Below are positions 25,058-33,485 of a stretch of DNA of 64,000 nucleotides, one piece after another. The first letter of the stretch is position 1. Each line of letters starts with the position of its first letter. The notes beneath the pieces were generated by a model. It had not been told where the DNA came from, ran no database searches, and worked only from the letters and a program-made list of their open reading frames with translations. The position numbers and the translations under genes were made by a program. Origin of the DNA: Streptomyces sp. ML-6 (lineage in GTDB: Bacteria; Actinomycetota; Actinomycetes; Streptomycetales; Streptomycetaceae); the NCBI RefSeq assembly GCF_030116705.1, contig NZ_JAOTIK010000001.1, forward strand, positions 620,001-684,000. Direction: 5' to 3'.

Positions 25058-25843
25058 TCAGATGAACTTCTGACCCGCCAGGAACCCGGCCAGCTGCCGC
25101 CCGCCCTCGCCCTCGTCCTTCACGACCGTGCCCGCCGTGCGCGCCGGACGCTCCGCCACCGACTCCACCACGGTGCACGCACCCTGAAGGCCGACCTCCT
25201 CCGCCCCGATCCCCAGATCGGACAGATCCCACGACTGCACCGGCTTCTTCTTCGCCGCCATGATCCCCTTGAACGACGGATACCGCGCCTCACCCGACTG
25301 GTCGGTCACCGACACCACCGCCGGCAACGACGCCTCCAACCGCTCCGAGGCCACATCCCCGTCCCGCCGCCCCGACACCACACCGCCCCCGACCGACACC
25401 TCCGACAACAGCGTCACCTGCGGCACCCCCAGCCGCTCCGCCAGCAGCGCCGGCACCACCCCCATCGCCCCGTCCGTCGACGCCATCCCCGACACCACCA
25501 GGTCGAACCCGGCCTTCTCCACCGCCCGCGCCAGCACCAGCGACGTCCCCATCACATCCGTACCGTGCAGATCCTCGTCCTCGACATGCACCGCCTTGTC
25601 CGCACCCATCGACAACGCCTTGCGCAACGCGTCCCGCGCATCCTCCGGACCCACCGTCACCACGGTGACCTCCGCACCCTCCACCCCGTCCGCGATCTGC
25701 AACGCCTGCTCCACCGCGTACTCGTCGAGCTCCGACAGCAGACCGTCCACATCCTCACGGTCCACCGTCAGATCATCGGCAAAACGCCGCTCACCCGTGG
25801 CATCGGGCACGTACTTCACACAGACAACGATCCTCAAGCTCAC
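25058..25843 (-). CDS. etfB: Electron transfer flavoprotein beta subunit
   Basis: A 261-residue protein beginning MSLRIVVCVKYVPDATGERRF with the ETF beta pattern: DEYAVEQALQIADG, VVTVGPEDARDALRKALSMGAD, and FDLVVSGMASTDGAMGVVPALLAERL. It forms the electron-transferring flavoprotein heterodimer with the product of etfA. GTG at 25843 follows AGGAGAG. No acyl-CoA dehydrogenase or ETF-QO gene lies in the window, so the partners are encoded elsewhere. Coding-strand wobble bases favour G and T as in etfA. Confidence 0.95.
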   Translation of the reverse strand: MSLRIVVCVKYVPDATGERRFADDLTVDREDVDGLLSELDEYAVEQALQIADGVEGAEVTVVTVGPEDARDALRKALSMGADKAVHVEDEDLHGTDVMGTSLVLARAVEKAGFDLVVSGMASTDGAMGVVPALLAERLGVPQVTLLSEVSVGGGVVSGRRDGDVASERLEASLPAVVSVTDQSGEARYPSFKGIMAAKKKPVQSWDLSDLGIGAEEVGLQGACTVVESVAERPARTAGTVVKDEGEGGRQLAGFLAGQKFI

Positions 25844-25951
25844 GCCGGCTCTCCTACTGCATCGTCTTTTCCGGGCTGCCTTGTTGCACGCAGCATAGGC
25901 GCCTGATGGGGCGGCTTCCGGTCGGGGTGACCGGCGCTCCGAACGAAATAT

Positions 25952-25963
25952 TACTAGTCAGTA
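25952..25963. promoter_or_regulatory. Small palindrome upstream of etfB
   Basis: TACTAGTCAGTA sits about 110 bp upstream of the etfB start in an AT-richer patch (GAAATATTACTAGTCAGTAC). It may be part of the etf promoter or an operator of TetR type. The arms are short, so this is weak. Confidence 0.3.
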
Positions 25964-26044
25964 CACCCAGCGGCCCCCTGATGGGCAAGCGCTCGGAGCT
26001 GTGATCTGGCCTACGCCCGGAGCCCTTGGGCCGCCCGGCCGTTC

Positions 26045-26551
26045 TCAGTCCCGCAGGGTGGTGAAACGGCCCTGGTGGTAGAGCAGCGGACGCCCGCCTC
26101 CGGCCGGGTCCCCGACCACGGCCTCGGCGATCACGATGTGGTGGTCGCCGGCCGGGATCCGTGCCGCCACGCGGCAGACCAGCCACGCCGACACGCCGTC
26201 GAGCACCGGCACGCCCTCGGGCCCGTTGCGCCAGAAGGTGGACGGGCCGAACCGGTCGGCGCCGCTGCGGGCGAAGGTGGCGGCCAGCTCCTGCTGGTGC
26301 TCGCCGAGTATGTGAACGCCGACGTGCTCGGCCTCGGCCACGACGGGCCAGCTGGAGGACGAGGTGCCCACGCCGAAGGAGATCAGCGGGGGTTCGGCGG
26401 CGACGGAGGTGAGGGAAGTGGCGGTGAAGCCGACCGGCCGGTCGCCCGCCGCGGTGATCACCGCGACTCCGGCGGCGTGCTGCCGGAAGACGGAGCGGAG
26501 AAGTTCGGGGGAGGCCGCGCGGGGAGCGCCGAGCCCGGGGGAAGCCGTCAT
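26045..26551 (-). CDS. Flavin reductase family protein (FMN-binding split barrel)
   Basis: A 168-residue protein with the flavin reductase-like domain: VFRQHAAGVAVITAAGDRPVGFTATSLTSV, PPLISFGVGTSSSSWPVV, HVGVHILGEHQ and the late GDHHIVIAEAVVG histidine motif. Such proteins reduce FMN or FAD with NAD(P)H for partner monooxygenases or act alone as NADH:flavin oxidoreductases. No monooxygenase is adjacent. ATG at 26551 has AAGGAC upstream. Confidence 0.88.
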   Translation of the reverse strand: MTASPGLGAPRAASPELLRSVFRQHAAGVAVITAAGDRPVGFTATSLTSVAAEPPLISFGVGTSSSSWPVVAEAEHVGVHILGEHQQELAATFARSGADRFGPSTFWRNGPEGVPVLDGVSAWLVCRVAARIPAGDHHIVIAEAVVGDPAGGGRPLLYHQGRFTTLRD

Positions 26552-26747
26552 GGAGATGTCCTTCTGCGAGGAGTGCGTACGGGGCCGTGGTTGCTCAGGC
26601 ACCCGGACAGCGCGCACTCGCGTTGCGGGCGAGGTCCACGTGGACCCGGCCGTAAAGAAGGATTTCAGGCGGCACAGCGTCAGACTGGCGATGCGTGGTG
26701 GGTGCAGTCAAGGGTGTTCCGCGATGTGGGAGATGCATCACGGTCCG

Positions 26748-27074
26748 TCACCACGCCTGCCCCAGGGCGGCGACCACATCGACGGTGCGCGGCTGTCCCG
26801 GGGCCCGGCGGACGATCCTGCCGCCGGCGTCGAGGACCAGGACGGTCGGTGTCCGGCTGATCCCCAGCTCCCGCACGAGAGTGAGATGCGCCTCGGCGTC
26901 GATCTCGACGTGGGCCACGCCGTCCACCATGCGCGCCACCTCGGCGAGGGTGCGGCGGGTCGCCCGGCAGGGCTGGCAGAACGCGCTGGAGAACTGCACG
27001 AGCGTGGCCCGCTCCCCCAGTTCCGCGCCGATTCGGGCCGCGTCGAGCGTGCCCCCGATTTCCTGCCCGTCCAC
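26748..27074 (-). CDS. Thioredoxin-like protein
   Basis: A 108-residue thioredoxin-fold protein with active site FCQPCRATRRTL (CxxC at about residues 33-36, with Gln-Pro in place of Gly-Pro) and the cis-Pro segment SRTPTVLVLDAGGRIV. It would be a cytosolic thiol-disulfide reductase or bacilliredoxin-like factor. GTG at 27074 is preceded by AGGAGGT, an excellent ribosome binding site. It is upstream of the flavin reductase on the same strand (196 bp gap), so co-transcription is possible but not shown. Confidence 0.85.
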   Translation of the reverse strand: MDGQEIGGTLDAARIGAELGERATLVQFSSAFCQPCRATRRTLAEVARMVDGVAHVEIDAEAHLTLVRELGISRTPTVLVLDAGGRIVRRAPGQPRTVDVVAALGQAW

Positions 27075-27292
27075 CTTCGACCTCCTGTCGGAACTCCCCG
27101 CAGGTGGTCAGCGCCACCGGCCGGCGGGACATTCCCGCCGGTTCCACGTGACGAGAATCTCGCGCCCCGAGCCCTCTGAGACTGGCCACCGCGTCCCACA
27201 TGGGGCACGATCGGCGCCATGCCGAAAACCTACGGCTGCGTAACTTCCGCCGGGAGAACCCTCCTCAGGCGCTGAAGAAGGGTCTTCTCCAG

Positions 27293-28015
27293 ATGGCAGA
27301 ACTCGTCTATCGGCCGGTCATCGGCGCCGCCCTCACGTTTTTCAAGGCGCTTGACCTGAAGATCGACACTCAGGGTTCCGAGCACATCCCGAAGACCGGT
27401 GGCGCGGTACTGGTGAGCAATCACATCAGCTATCTGGACTTCATCTTCACCGGGCTCGCGGCGCTGCCGCAGAAGCGGCTCGTCCGCTTCATGGCGAAGG
27501 AGTCGGTCTTCCGGCACAAGGTCTCCGGGCCGCTGATGCGCGGCATGAAGCACATCCCCGTCGACCGCAAGCAGGGCGAGCACGCCTACGCCCACGCGCT
27601 CACCTCGCTGCGTTCCGGCGAGGTGGTCGGGGTGTTCCCCGAGGCCACGATCTCGGAGTCGTTCACGCTGAAGGGCTTCAAGTCGGGCGCCGCCCGGCTG
27701 GCCCAGGAGGCCGGCGTGCCGCTGATCCCGATGGCGCTGTGGGGGACGCAGCGGCTGTGGACCAAGGGCCGTCCGCGCAACTTCAAGCGCAACCACTTCC
27801 CGGTGACGATCCGGGTCGGCGAGCCCGTGGAGGCGCCTGCCGACCAGTACGCGGGCGCGATCACCCGGCGGCTGCGCGAGCGGGTCCAGGAGCTCCTGGA
27901 GGCGGCCCAGCGCGCCCATCCGGTGCGCCCGAAGGACGCGAGCGACACCTGGTGGGTGCCGGCGCACCTCGGCGGCACCGCGCCGTCCCCCGCCGAGCTG
28001 CGCGAGAAGAGCTGA
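27293..28015 (+). CDS. Lysophospholipid acyltransferase (PlsC-like, 1-acylglycerol-3-phosphate)
   Basis: A 240-residue acyltransferase. Motif I is VSNHISYLDFIF (HX4D), motif II is VRFMAKESVF, motif III is VVGVFPEATISES and motif IV is VPLIPMALWGTQRLW. A hydrophobic N-terminal segment (VYRPVIGAALTFF) would attach it to the membrane face. It acylates lysophosphatidic acid or a related lipid. ATG at 27293 is preceded by GAAGAAGG 11 bases away. A short upstream frame (27219-27275) ends just before this site. Confidence 0.88.
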   Translation: MAELVYRPVIGAALTFFKALDLKIDTQGSEHIPKTGGAVLVSNHISYLDFIFTGLAALPQKRLVRFMAKESVFRHKVSGPLMRGMKHIPVDRKQGEHAYAHALTSLRSGEVVGVFPEATISESFTLKGFKSGAARLAQEAGVPLIPMALWGTQRLWTKGRPRNFKRNHFPVTIRVGEPVEAPADQYAGAITRRLRERVQELLEAAQRAHPVRPKDASDTWWVPAHLGGTAPSPAELREKS

Positions 28016-28119
28016 CGCGGCCGGTTCCGACGCCGAAACGTCACTCCGGGGAGCAGTGGGCACCGGCCCGCCGCTCCCCGGAGCCCGTTCGGACGGGTCC
28101 GGTCCCCGGGCATGCGGAC

Positions 28120-28146
28120 GGCCGGGAAGTCGGTGACTTCCCGGCC
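28120..28146. terminator. Stem-loop between acyltransferase and threonine aldolase genes
   Basis: GGCCGGGAAGTC (28120-28131) and GACTTCCCGGCC (28135-28146) form a perfect 12 bp stem with a 3-base loop between two convergent genes. It would serve both. Confidence 0.75.
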
Positions 28147-28170
28147 CTGCGCATGCCGGTCCGGCGGGGG

Positions 28171-29250
28171 CTACCTCGCCAGTTCTTCCTTCAACGCGAG
28201 GAGGAACGCGTCGACGTCCTCCTCCGTGGTGTCGAAGGAGCACATCCATCGCACGTCGCCGGCGGCCTCGTCCCAGAAGTAGAAGCGGAAGCGCTTCTGC
28301 AGCCGCTCGCTCACCGCATGCGGCAGCCGGGCGAAGACCGCGTTGGCCTGGACGGGGTGGAGGATCTCGACGCCGCCCACCGCGCGCACCCCCTCCGCGA
28401 GCCGCTGGGCCATGGCGTTGGCGTGCCGGGCGTTGCGCAGCCAGAGGTCCCCGGCGAGCAGTGCCTCCAGTTGCACGGAGACGAAGCGCATCTTCGACGC
28501 GAGCTGCATCGAGAGCTTGCGCAGGTGCTTCATCGCGCGGACGGCGTCCGGGTTCAGGACGACCACGGCCTCGCCGAAGATCGCCCCGTTCTTCGTGCCC
28601 CCGAAGGACAGGACATCGACGCCGACGGTGTTGGTGAACGTGCGCATCGGCACGTCCAGGGACGCCGCGGCGTTGGCTATCCGGGCCCCGTCCAGGTGGA
28701 CCTTCATGCCGTGTCCGTGGGCGTGGTCGCAGATGGCGCGGATCTCGTCGGGGGTGTAGACCGTGCCCAGTTCGGTGTTCTGGGCGATCGACACGACCTG
28801 CGGCATGGCCCGGTGCTCGTCGTCCCAGCCGTACGCCTGCCGGTCGATGAGCTCGGGCGTGAGCTTGCCGTCCGGGGTGGGCACGGTGAGCAGCTTGAGG
28901 CCGCCCACCCGTTCCGGGGCGCCGCCCTCGTCCACGTGGATGTGGGCGGACTCGGCGCAGATCACCGCGCCCCAGCGGTCGGTCATCGCCTGGAGGGCGA
29001 CGACGTTGGCGCCGGTTCCGTTGAAGACCGGGAAGGCTTCGGCGGTGGGGCCGAAGTGGCTGTGCATGACGCGCTGGAGGTGGTCGGTGTAGACGTCCTC
29101 GCCGTAGGCGATCTGGTGACCGCCGTTGGCGAGGGCGATGGCCGCGAGGATCTCCTGGTGCGTGCCCGCGTAGTTGTCACTGGCGAAGCCGCGTACCTGC
29201 GGGTCGTGGTGACGTCGCGCGTCGGTCCTTACGGTTGTGGGGTCAGCCAC
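28171..29250 (-). CDS. Threonine aldolase family PLP enzyme
   Basis: A 359-residue fold-type I PLP enzyme. The N-terminal FASDNYAGTHQEILAAI, the PLP-stacking region AHIHVDEGGAPE, HLDGARIANAA (PLP Asp at about 187) and SFGGTKNGAIFGEAVV with the Schiff-base Lys at about 220 match low-specificity threonine aldolases, which cleave L-allo/threonine to glycine and acetaldehyde. GTG at 29250 lies 22 bp inside the SDR gene, with GGAAAG upstream. It is the last gene of an operon with the SDR and DUF6421 genes. Beta-hydroxy-amino acid specificity is unknown. Confidence 0.88.
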   Translation of the reverse strand: MADPTTVRTDARRHHDPQVRGFASDNYAGTHQEILAAIALANGGHQIAYGEDVYTDHLQRVMHSHFGPTAEAFPVFNGTGANVVALQAMTDRWGAVICAESAHIHVDEGGAPERVGGLKLLTVPTPDGKLTPELIDRQAYGWDDEHRAMPQVVSIAQNTELGTVYTPDEIRAICDHAHGHGMKVHLDGARIANAAASLDVPMRTFTNTVGVDVLSFGGTKNGAIFGEAVVVLNPDAVRAMKHLRKLSMQLASKMRFVSVQLEALLAGDLWLRNARHANAMAQRLAEGVRAVGGVEILHPVQANAVFARLPHAVSERLQKRFRFYFWDEAAGDVRWMCSFDTTEEDVDAFLLALKEELAR

Positions 29251-29996
29251 AGGCGCTTTCCGTTCACTTCCGGGGCGGGCCGGTCCCAGACGCCGGCGAT
29301 GGCATCGGCCAGGTCCTTGACGTCGGTGAAACCCGCGAATTTCGCATTCGGGCGCTCGGCGCGCATGGCGTCGTGCACCAGTGCCTTGATGACCAGGATC
29401 GCAGCCGCCGTCCTGGGCCCCTCCTCGCCCCCCGCCTTGCGGAACGCGTCCGCGAGGGCGAGGGTCCATGCCTCGGCGGCCGCCTTCGACGCGGCGTAGG
29501 CGGCGTTCCCGGCGGTGGGCTTGCTCGCCCCGGCCGCGCTGATCAGCACGTAGCGGCCCCGGTCGCTGCGCTGCAGCCCCTCCTGGAAGGCCAGCGAGGT
29601 GTGCTGGACCGTGCGGATCAGCAGCTTCTCCAGCAGGTTCCAGTCGGCGAGGTCGGTCTCGGCGAAGGTCTTGCTGCCGCGCCAGCCGCCGACGAGGTGG
29701 ACCAGTCCGTCGATCCGGCCGAATTCCTTCTCGGTCTTGTCCGCCCATTCCCGGGTGGCCCCGAGGTCGAGCAGGTCGACGGTGTCGCCGGTGACGGTGG
29801 CGCCGCCGTGGGCGTAGCGTGCCGCGTCGACCGCCTCGGCCAGGCGGGTGGCGTCCGCGTCGGAGGCGACGACGGTCGCACCGGCCTCGGCGAGCCGCAG
29901 CAGGGTGGCCCGGCCGGCCGGGCCCGCGGCCCCGGCGACCGCGATCACGGCACCTTCGAGAGCACCGCTCCCGTTGCCCTTGCCGTTTGCGTTCAT
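29229..29996 (-). CDS. SDR family oxidoreductase
   Basis: A 255-residue short-chain dehydrogenase. The N-terminal fold IAVAGAAGPAGRATLLRLA departs from the classical TGxxxGxG (here AGAAGPAG), strand 2 ends ASDADATRL, and the catalytic set is LISAAGASKPTAGNAAYAASKAA (Ser, Tyr-x3-Lys present). A NAG-equivalent motif is VHLVGGWRG. ATG at 29996 has GAGGAGG upstream. A GTG at 30026 overlapping the DUF6421 stop is the alternative. It is the middle gene of the operon and overlaps the aldolase by 22 bp. Confidence 0.85.
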   Translation of the reverse strand: MNANGKGNGSGALEGAVIAVAGAAGPAGRATLLRLAEAGATVVASDADATRLAEAVDAARYAHGGATVTGDTVDLLDLGATREWADKTEKEFGRIDGLVHLVGGWRGSKTFAETDLADWNLLEKLLIRTVQHTSLAFQEGLQRSDRGRYVLISAAGASKPTAGNAAYAASKAAAEAWTLALADAFRKAGGEEGPRTAAAILVIKALVHDAMRAERPNAKFAGFTDVKDLADAIAGVWDRPAPEVNGKRLWLTPQP

Positions 29997-30022
29997 GGCC
30001 ACCGCCTCCTCGGATCCGGCGC

Positions 30023-31420
30023 TCACGCGGCTGCCTTCTCGGCGTCCGCAGCGGTGATCCCCTTGGTGGAGGCGATCACGTTCTTCAGCTTCTTGGCGAG
30101 CGCCTCATAGAACATGCTCAGGGGAAACTCGTCGGGAAGCACGTCGTCGACGAGCTTACGCGGCGGCTGCGACAGGTCCAGCGCCTCGGGGCCCTTGGCC
30201 CAGCGGGAGCCGGGGTGCGGGGCGAGGTAGGCGGAGACCAGGTCGTACGCGGCGAACCAGTGGACGAGCTTGGGGCGGTCGATGCCGTCGCGGTAGAGCT
30301 TCTCGATCTCGCCGCAGAGCTGGTTGGTGACCTGCGGGGCGCGGTCCCAGTCGATCCGCAGCTTGTTGTCGGTCCAGCGGATCACGTCGTGCTTGTGGAG
30401 GTACGCGAAGAGCAGCTGGCCGCCGAGGCCGTCGTAGTTGCGGACGCGCTCGCCGGTGACGGGGAAGCGGAACATCCGGTCGAACAGCACGGCGTACTGC
30501 ACGTCGCGGCCCTGGGCGAAGCCGTCGGCCTCCAGCTTCACGGCCTCCTTGAAGGCGGTGAGGTCGCAGCGCAGCTCCTCGAGGCCGTACATCCAGAACG
30601 GCTGGCGCTGCTTGATCATGAAGGGGTCGAACGGCAGGTCGCCGTGGCTGTGCGTCCGGTCGTGGACCATGTCCCAGAGCACGAAGGCCTGCTCGCAGCG
30701 CTGCTGGTCGCCGACCATCTCCTGGATGTCCTCGGGCAGTTCGACGCCGAGCAGCTCGACCGACGCCTCGGTGACCCGGCGGAAGCGGGCGGCCTCGCGG
30801 TCGCAGAAGATGCCGCCCCAACTGAAGCGCTCGGGGGCCTCGCGCACGGCGATGGTCTCCGGGAAGAGCACGGCGGAGTTGGTGTCGTAACCCGAGGTGA
30901 AGTCCTCGAAGGTGATGCCGCAGAACAGCGGGTTGTCGTAGCGGGTGGCCTCGAGCTCGGCCAGCCACTCGGGCCAGACCATCCGCAGCACGACCGCTTC
31001 GAGGTTGCGGTCCGGGTTGCCGTTCTGCGTGTACATCGCGAAGACGACCAGGTGCTGGAGGCCGTCGGCGCGGTCCGCGGCCGGCTGGAAGGCGAGCAGC
31101 GAGTCGAGGAAGTCCGGCACGCCGAAACCGTCGGTGGCCCAGCGGCGCAGGTCCGTCACGAGGGCGCGGTGGTAGGCGGCGTCGTGCGGCAGCAGCGGGG
31201 ACAGCTCCTCGACCGCGGAGATCACCCGGTCCAGGGTTGCCCGGGCGGCCTCCGGGGTGGGCGCGCCCTCGGCCTCGAAGTCGATGGAACCGTCCTTCGA
31301 CTGCCAGGGGCGGATCTCCTCCACGGCGCTCTTGAGCGTCGGCCAGGCAGGGTGGTCGATCACCCGCTGATCCGTAGCCATGTCACCCGTGGGGGCGTCC
31401 TGCACAAGAATTTCCGTCAT
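30023..31420 (-). CDS. DUF6421 family protein
   Basis: A 465-residue soluble protein of unknown function, highly conserved in appearance: FQPAADRADGLQHLVVFAMY, RYDNPLFCGITFEDFTSGYD, FSWGGIFCDREAARFRR and LWDMVHDRTHSHGDLPFDPF. The HDRTHSHGD and FCDRE motifs could form a metal or catalytic site, but this is speculation. I recall the DUF6421 name for Streptomyces proteins in this operon type. ATG at 31420 has GGAGGAAG upstream. It is the first gene of an operon with an SDR and a threonine aldolase, which hints at an amino-alcohol or hydroxy-amino-acid pathway. Confidence 0.65.
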   Translation of the reverse strand: MTEILVQDAPTGDMATDQRVIDHPAWPTLKSAVEEIRPWQSKDGSIDFEAEGAPTPEAARATLDRVISAVEELSPLLPHDAAYHRALVTDLRRWATDGFGVPDFLDSLLAFQPAADRADGLQHLVVFAMYTQNGNPDRNLEAVVLRMVWPEWLAELEATRYDNPLFCGITFEDFTSGYDTNSAVLFPETIAVREAPERFSWGGIFCDREAARFRRVTEASVELLGVELPEDIQEMVGDQQRCEQAFVLWDMVHDRTHSHGDLPFDPFMIKQRQPFWMYGLEELRCDLTAFKEAVKLEADGFAQGRDVQYAVLFDRMFRFPVTGERVRNYDGLGGQLLFAYLHKHDVIRWTDNKLRIDWDRAPQVTNQLCGEIEKLYRDGIDRPKLVHWFAAYDLVSAYLAPHPGSRWAKGPEALDLSQPPRKLVDDVLPDEFPLSMFYEALAKKLKNVIASTKGITAADAEKAAA

Positions 31421-31451
31421 AACACTTCCTCCACAGGAGAACCTCGCGTCA

Positions 31452-31477
31452 AGCAACCGTATACATGTGCGGTTGCT
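31452..31477. promoter_or_regulatory. Palindrome in the DUF6421 promoter region
   Basis: AGCAACCG (31452-31459) and CGGTTGCT (31470-31477) are perfect 8 bp arms around TATACATGTG. On the minus strand TTGTCC and TATACG, 16 bp apart, could be the -35 and -10 boxes of the DUF6421 operon, so the palindrome would cover the promoter as an operator. Confidence 0.55.
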
Positions 31478-31704
31478 CCGGACAAGTGGTCCCTCAGTAA
31501 ATTATCCTGCCTCACCCCCATGGTCACCGCGATTTTTCCTGTGTGAAACCGCGTCAGCGGTGGCTTCCGTCGGCCAGGCCCCTCCCCCCGGCACCGGGCC
31601 GGCAGGCCGCCCGTACCGGGTTCCCGCCCACTGCACCGTGATGCCCCGGCGTCCCGCGGGTAGGAGTCGCACACGCAGGAGGCCGTCGACGGAAGCGGGT
31701 TGCC

Positions 31705-32388
31705 TTGTCTTTTCTCACCATCGGTCACCGCGGGGTGATGGGCGTCGAGCCGGAGAACACGCTCCGCTCGTTCGTCCGCGCGGAGCGGGCCGGGATGGAC
31801 GCCATCGAGCTGGACCTCCATCTGAGCAAGGACGGCGCGCTGGCCGTCATGCACGACGCCGAGGTCGACCGCACGACCGACGGCACCGGGCCGATCGCCC
31901 TGAAGACCCTGGCCGAGCTGCGTGCGCTCGATGCCGGGCTGGGCGAGCGCGTACCGGTCTTCGAGGAGGTGCTCGACGCCGTGCGGTCCCCCCTGCAGGC
32001 GGAGATCAAGGACGCGGACGCGGCCCGGGTCCTGGCCGGCGTGATGCTGCGGCGCGGGCTCGTCGACCGGGTCGAGGTGTCCTCGTTCCACGACGGGGCG
32101 GTCGCCGAGATCGCCCGGCTGGTGCCGGGCGTGCGGACCGTGCTCATCGCGAGCCGCTGGGGCGGCGACGTGGTGGAGCGGGCGAAGGCGGTGGGGGCGG
32201 CGACCCTGGCCCTGAACATCCGCCGCCTCACCCTGGAGGTGGTCGAGCGGGCGCACGCCGAGGGGCTGAAGGTCATCGGCTGGGTGGTGAACACCCAGGA
32301 CCACCTGCGGCTGGCCCGCGCCCTGCGGCTGGACGGCGCGACCACCGACCACCCGGAGATCCGCCGCGCCGGCCGCTTCACCGCATGA
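31705..32388 (+). CDS. Glycerophosphodiester phosphodiesterase
   Basis: A 227-residue GDPD TIM barrel with IGHRGVMGVEPENTLRSF (catalytic HR...E), MDAIELDLHLSKDGALAVMHDAEVDRTTDG (metal E/D and second catalytic His), PLQAEIKDAD and the C-terminal VIGWVVNTQDHLRLA. It hydrolyses glycerophosphodiesters to glycerol 3-phosphate and an alcohol. There is no signal peptide, so it is cytosolic. The start is a TTG at 31705 with GGAAGCGGG five bases upstream. It is divergent from the DUF6421 operon. Confidence 0.9.
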   Translation: MSFLTIGHRGVMGVEPENTLRSFVRAERAGMDAIELDLHLSKDGALAVMHDAEVDRTTDGTGPIALKTLAELRALDAGLGERVPVFEEVLDAVRSPLQAEIKDADAARVLAGVMLRRGLVDRVEVSSFHDGAVAEIARLVPGVRTVLIASRWGGDVVERAKAVGAATLALNIRRLTLEVVERAHAEGLKVIGWVVNTQDHLRLARALRLDGATTDHPEIRRAGRFTA

Positions 32389-32400
32389 GGACGGGGCCGG

Positions 32401-32952
32401 TCAGACCAGGTCCTTGACCAGCAGTTCGAACGCGAGGTCGTCGCGCTGCGGAATGCCGAAGCGCTCGTCGCCGTACGGGAAGGGGGTGAGCTTTCCCGTA
32501 CGGCGGTATCCGCGCCGCTCGTACCAGGCGATCAGCTCGTCGCGCACCGAGATCACGGTCATGTGCATCTCGGCCGCTCCCCAGCTCTCCCGGACCACGC
32601 GCTCGGCCTCGGCGATGACCACCTTGCCGAGCCCCTCCCCCTGCAGCTCGGGGCGGACCGCGAACATCCCGAAGTAGGCGGCCTCGCCCCGGTGTTCGAG
32701 CTGGCAGCAGGCGACGAGGACGCCGTCGCGCTCCACCACGAGCAGTCGGCTGCCGGGGGCCTCGACGACCTGGCGGACCCCGTCCGGGTCCGTCCGCTGC
32801 CCCTGGAGGATGTCCGCCTCGGTGGTCCATCCGGCCCGGCTGGATTCCCCGCGGTACGCCGATTCGATCAGCGTCACGAGCGCGGGCACATCCGCCTCGT
32901 CCGCGTCGCGGAAGGTCAGTTGTCCCAGGTCCTGGGCAGGGGCTATGTCCAT
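32401..32952 (-). CDS. GNAT family N-acetyltransferase
   Basis: A 183-residue GNAT protein. Acetyl-CoA binding region MFAVRPELQGEGLGKVVI (Q/R-x-x-G-x-G/A form) and the C-terminal WYERRGYRRTGKLTPFP are clear. The substrate is unknown. ATG at 32952 follows GGAGAG on the minus strand. It is convergent with the GDPD gene (12 bp apart) and divergent from the VOC gene. Confidence 0.88.
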   Translation of the reverse strand: MDIAPAQDLGQLTFRDADEADVPALVTLIESAYRGESSRAGWTTEADILQGQRTDPDGVRQVVEAPGSRLLVVERDGVLVACCQLEHRGEAAYFGMFAVRPELQGEGLGKVVIAEAERVVRESWGAAEMHMTVISVRDELIAWYERRGYRRTGKLTPFPYGDERFGIPQRDDLAFELLVKDLV

Positions 32953-33077
32953 GGCGATGGCTCTCCGAATTCTCTGCTGTGGCCGTGCCGGAGCAGGGTA
33001 ACCCCCGTGCCGCGGACCGACGGGCGGTGTCCACCGCGGGACGGGCGGGAGCGTGCGGACGGTTCTAGGGTCGGGGC

Positions 33078-33464
33078 ATGGTCCATGTGCTGAGCAGTCG
33101 GATTCTGCTGCGTCCGGTCGATCCCGAGCGGTCCCGGGGCTTCTACGGGGAGGCCCTCGGGCTGCCCGTCTACCGGGAGTTCGGCACGGGCCCCGAACGG
33201 GGCACGGTCTACTTCCTCGGCGGCGGCTTCCTGGAGGTCTCCGGGCGCGCCGCCGAACCCCCGGTGCCCGGTCTCGAACTGTGGCTGCAGGTCGCGGACG
33301 TGCAGGCGGCCCACGAGGAGCTGTCGGCCCGCGGTGTCGAGGTGCTGCGGCCGCCGGTGCGCGAGCCGTGGGGGCTGGTGGAGATGTGGATCCGTGACCC
33401 GGACGGGCACCGGATCGTCGTGGTGGAGGTACCGGCGGACCATCCGCTGCGTCACCGGCCCTGA
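33078..33464 (+). CDS. VOC family protein (glyoxalase/bleomycin resistance-like)
   Basis: A 128-residue protein with two beta-alpha-beta-beta-beta units. The first has LLRPVDPERSRGFYGEALGLPVYREF, the second QVADVQAAHEELSARGVEVL followed by WIRDPDGHRIVVVEV. The terminal Glu could be a metal ligand. The function may be binding or detoxification of a small compound. TAGGGT ten bases before the ATG could be a -10 box, suggesting a leaderless or very short leader transcript. Confidence 0.85.
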   Translation: MVHVLSSRILLRPVDPERSRGFYGEALGLPVYREFGTGPERGTVYFLGGGFLEVSGRAAEPPVPGLELWLQVADVQAAHEELSARGVEVLRPPVREPWGLVEMWIRDPDGHRIVVVEVPADHPLRHRP

Positions 33465-33485
33465 GCCCTCGCGGCCGGCGGGCCC

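Noticed and set aside
23894..25906. Plus-strand 670-codon His/Arg-rich open frame
   Set aside because: Antisense to etfA and etfB. The odd composition follows from their G/T-rich wobble positions.
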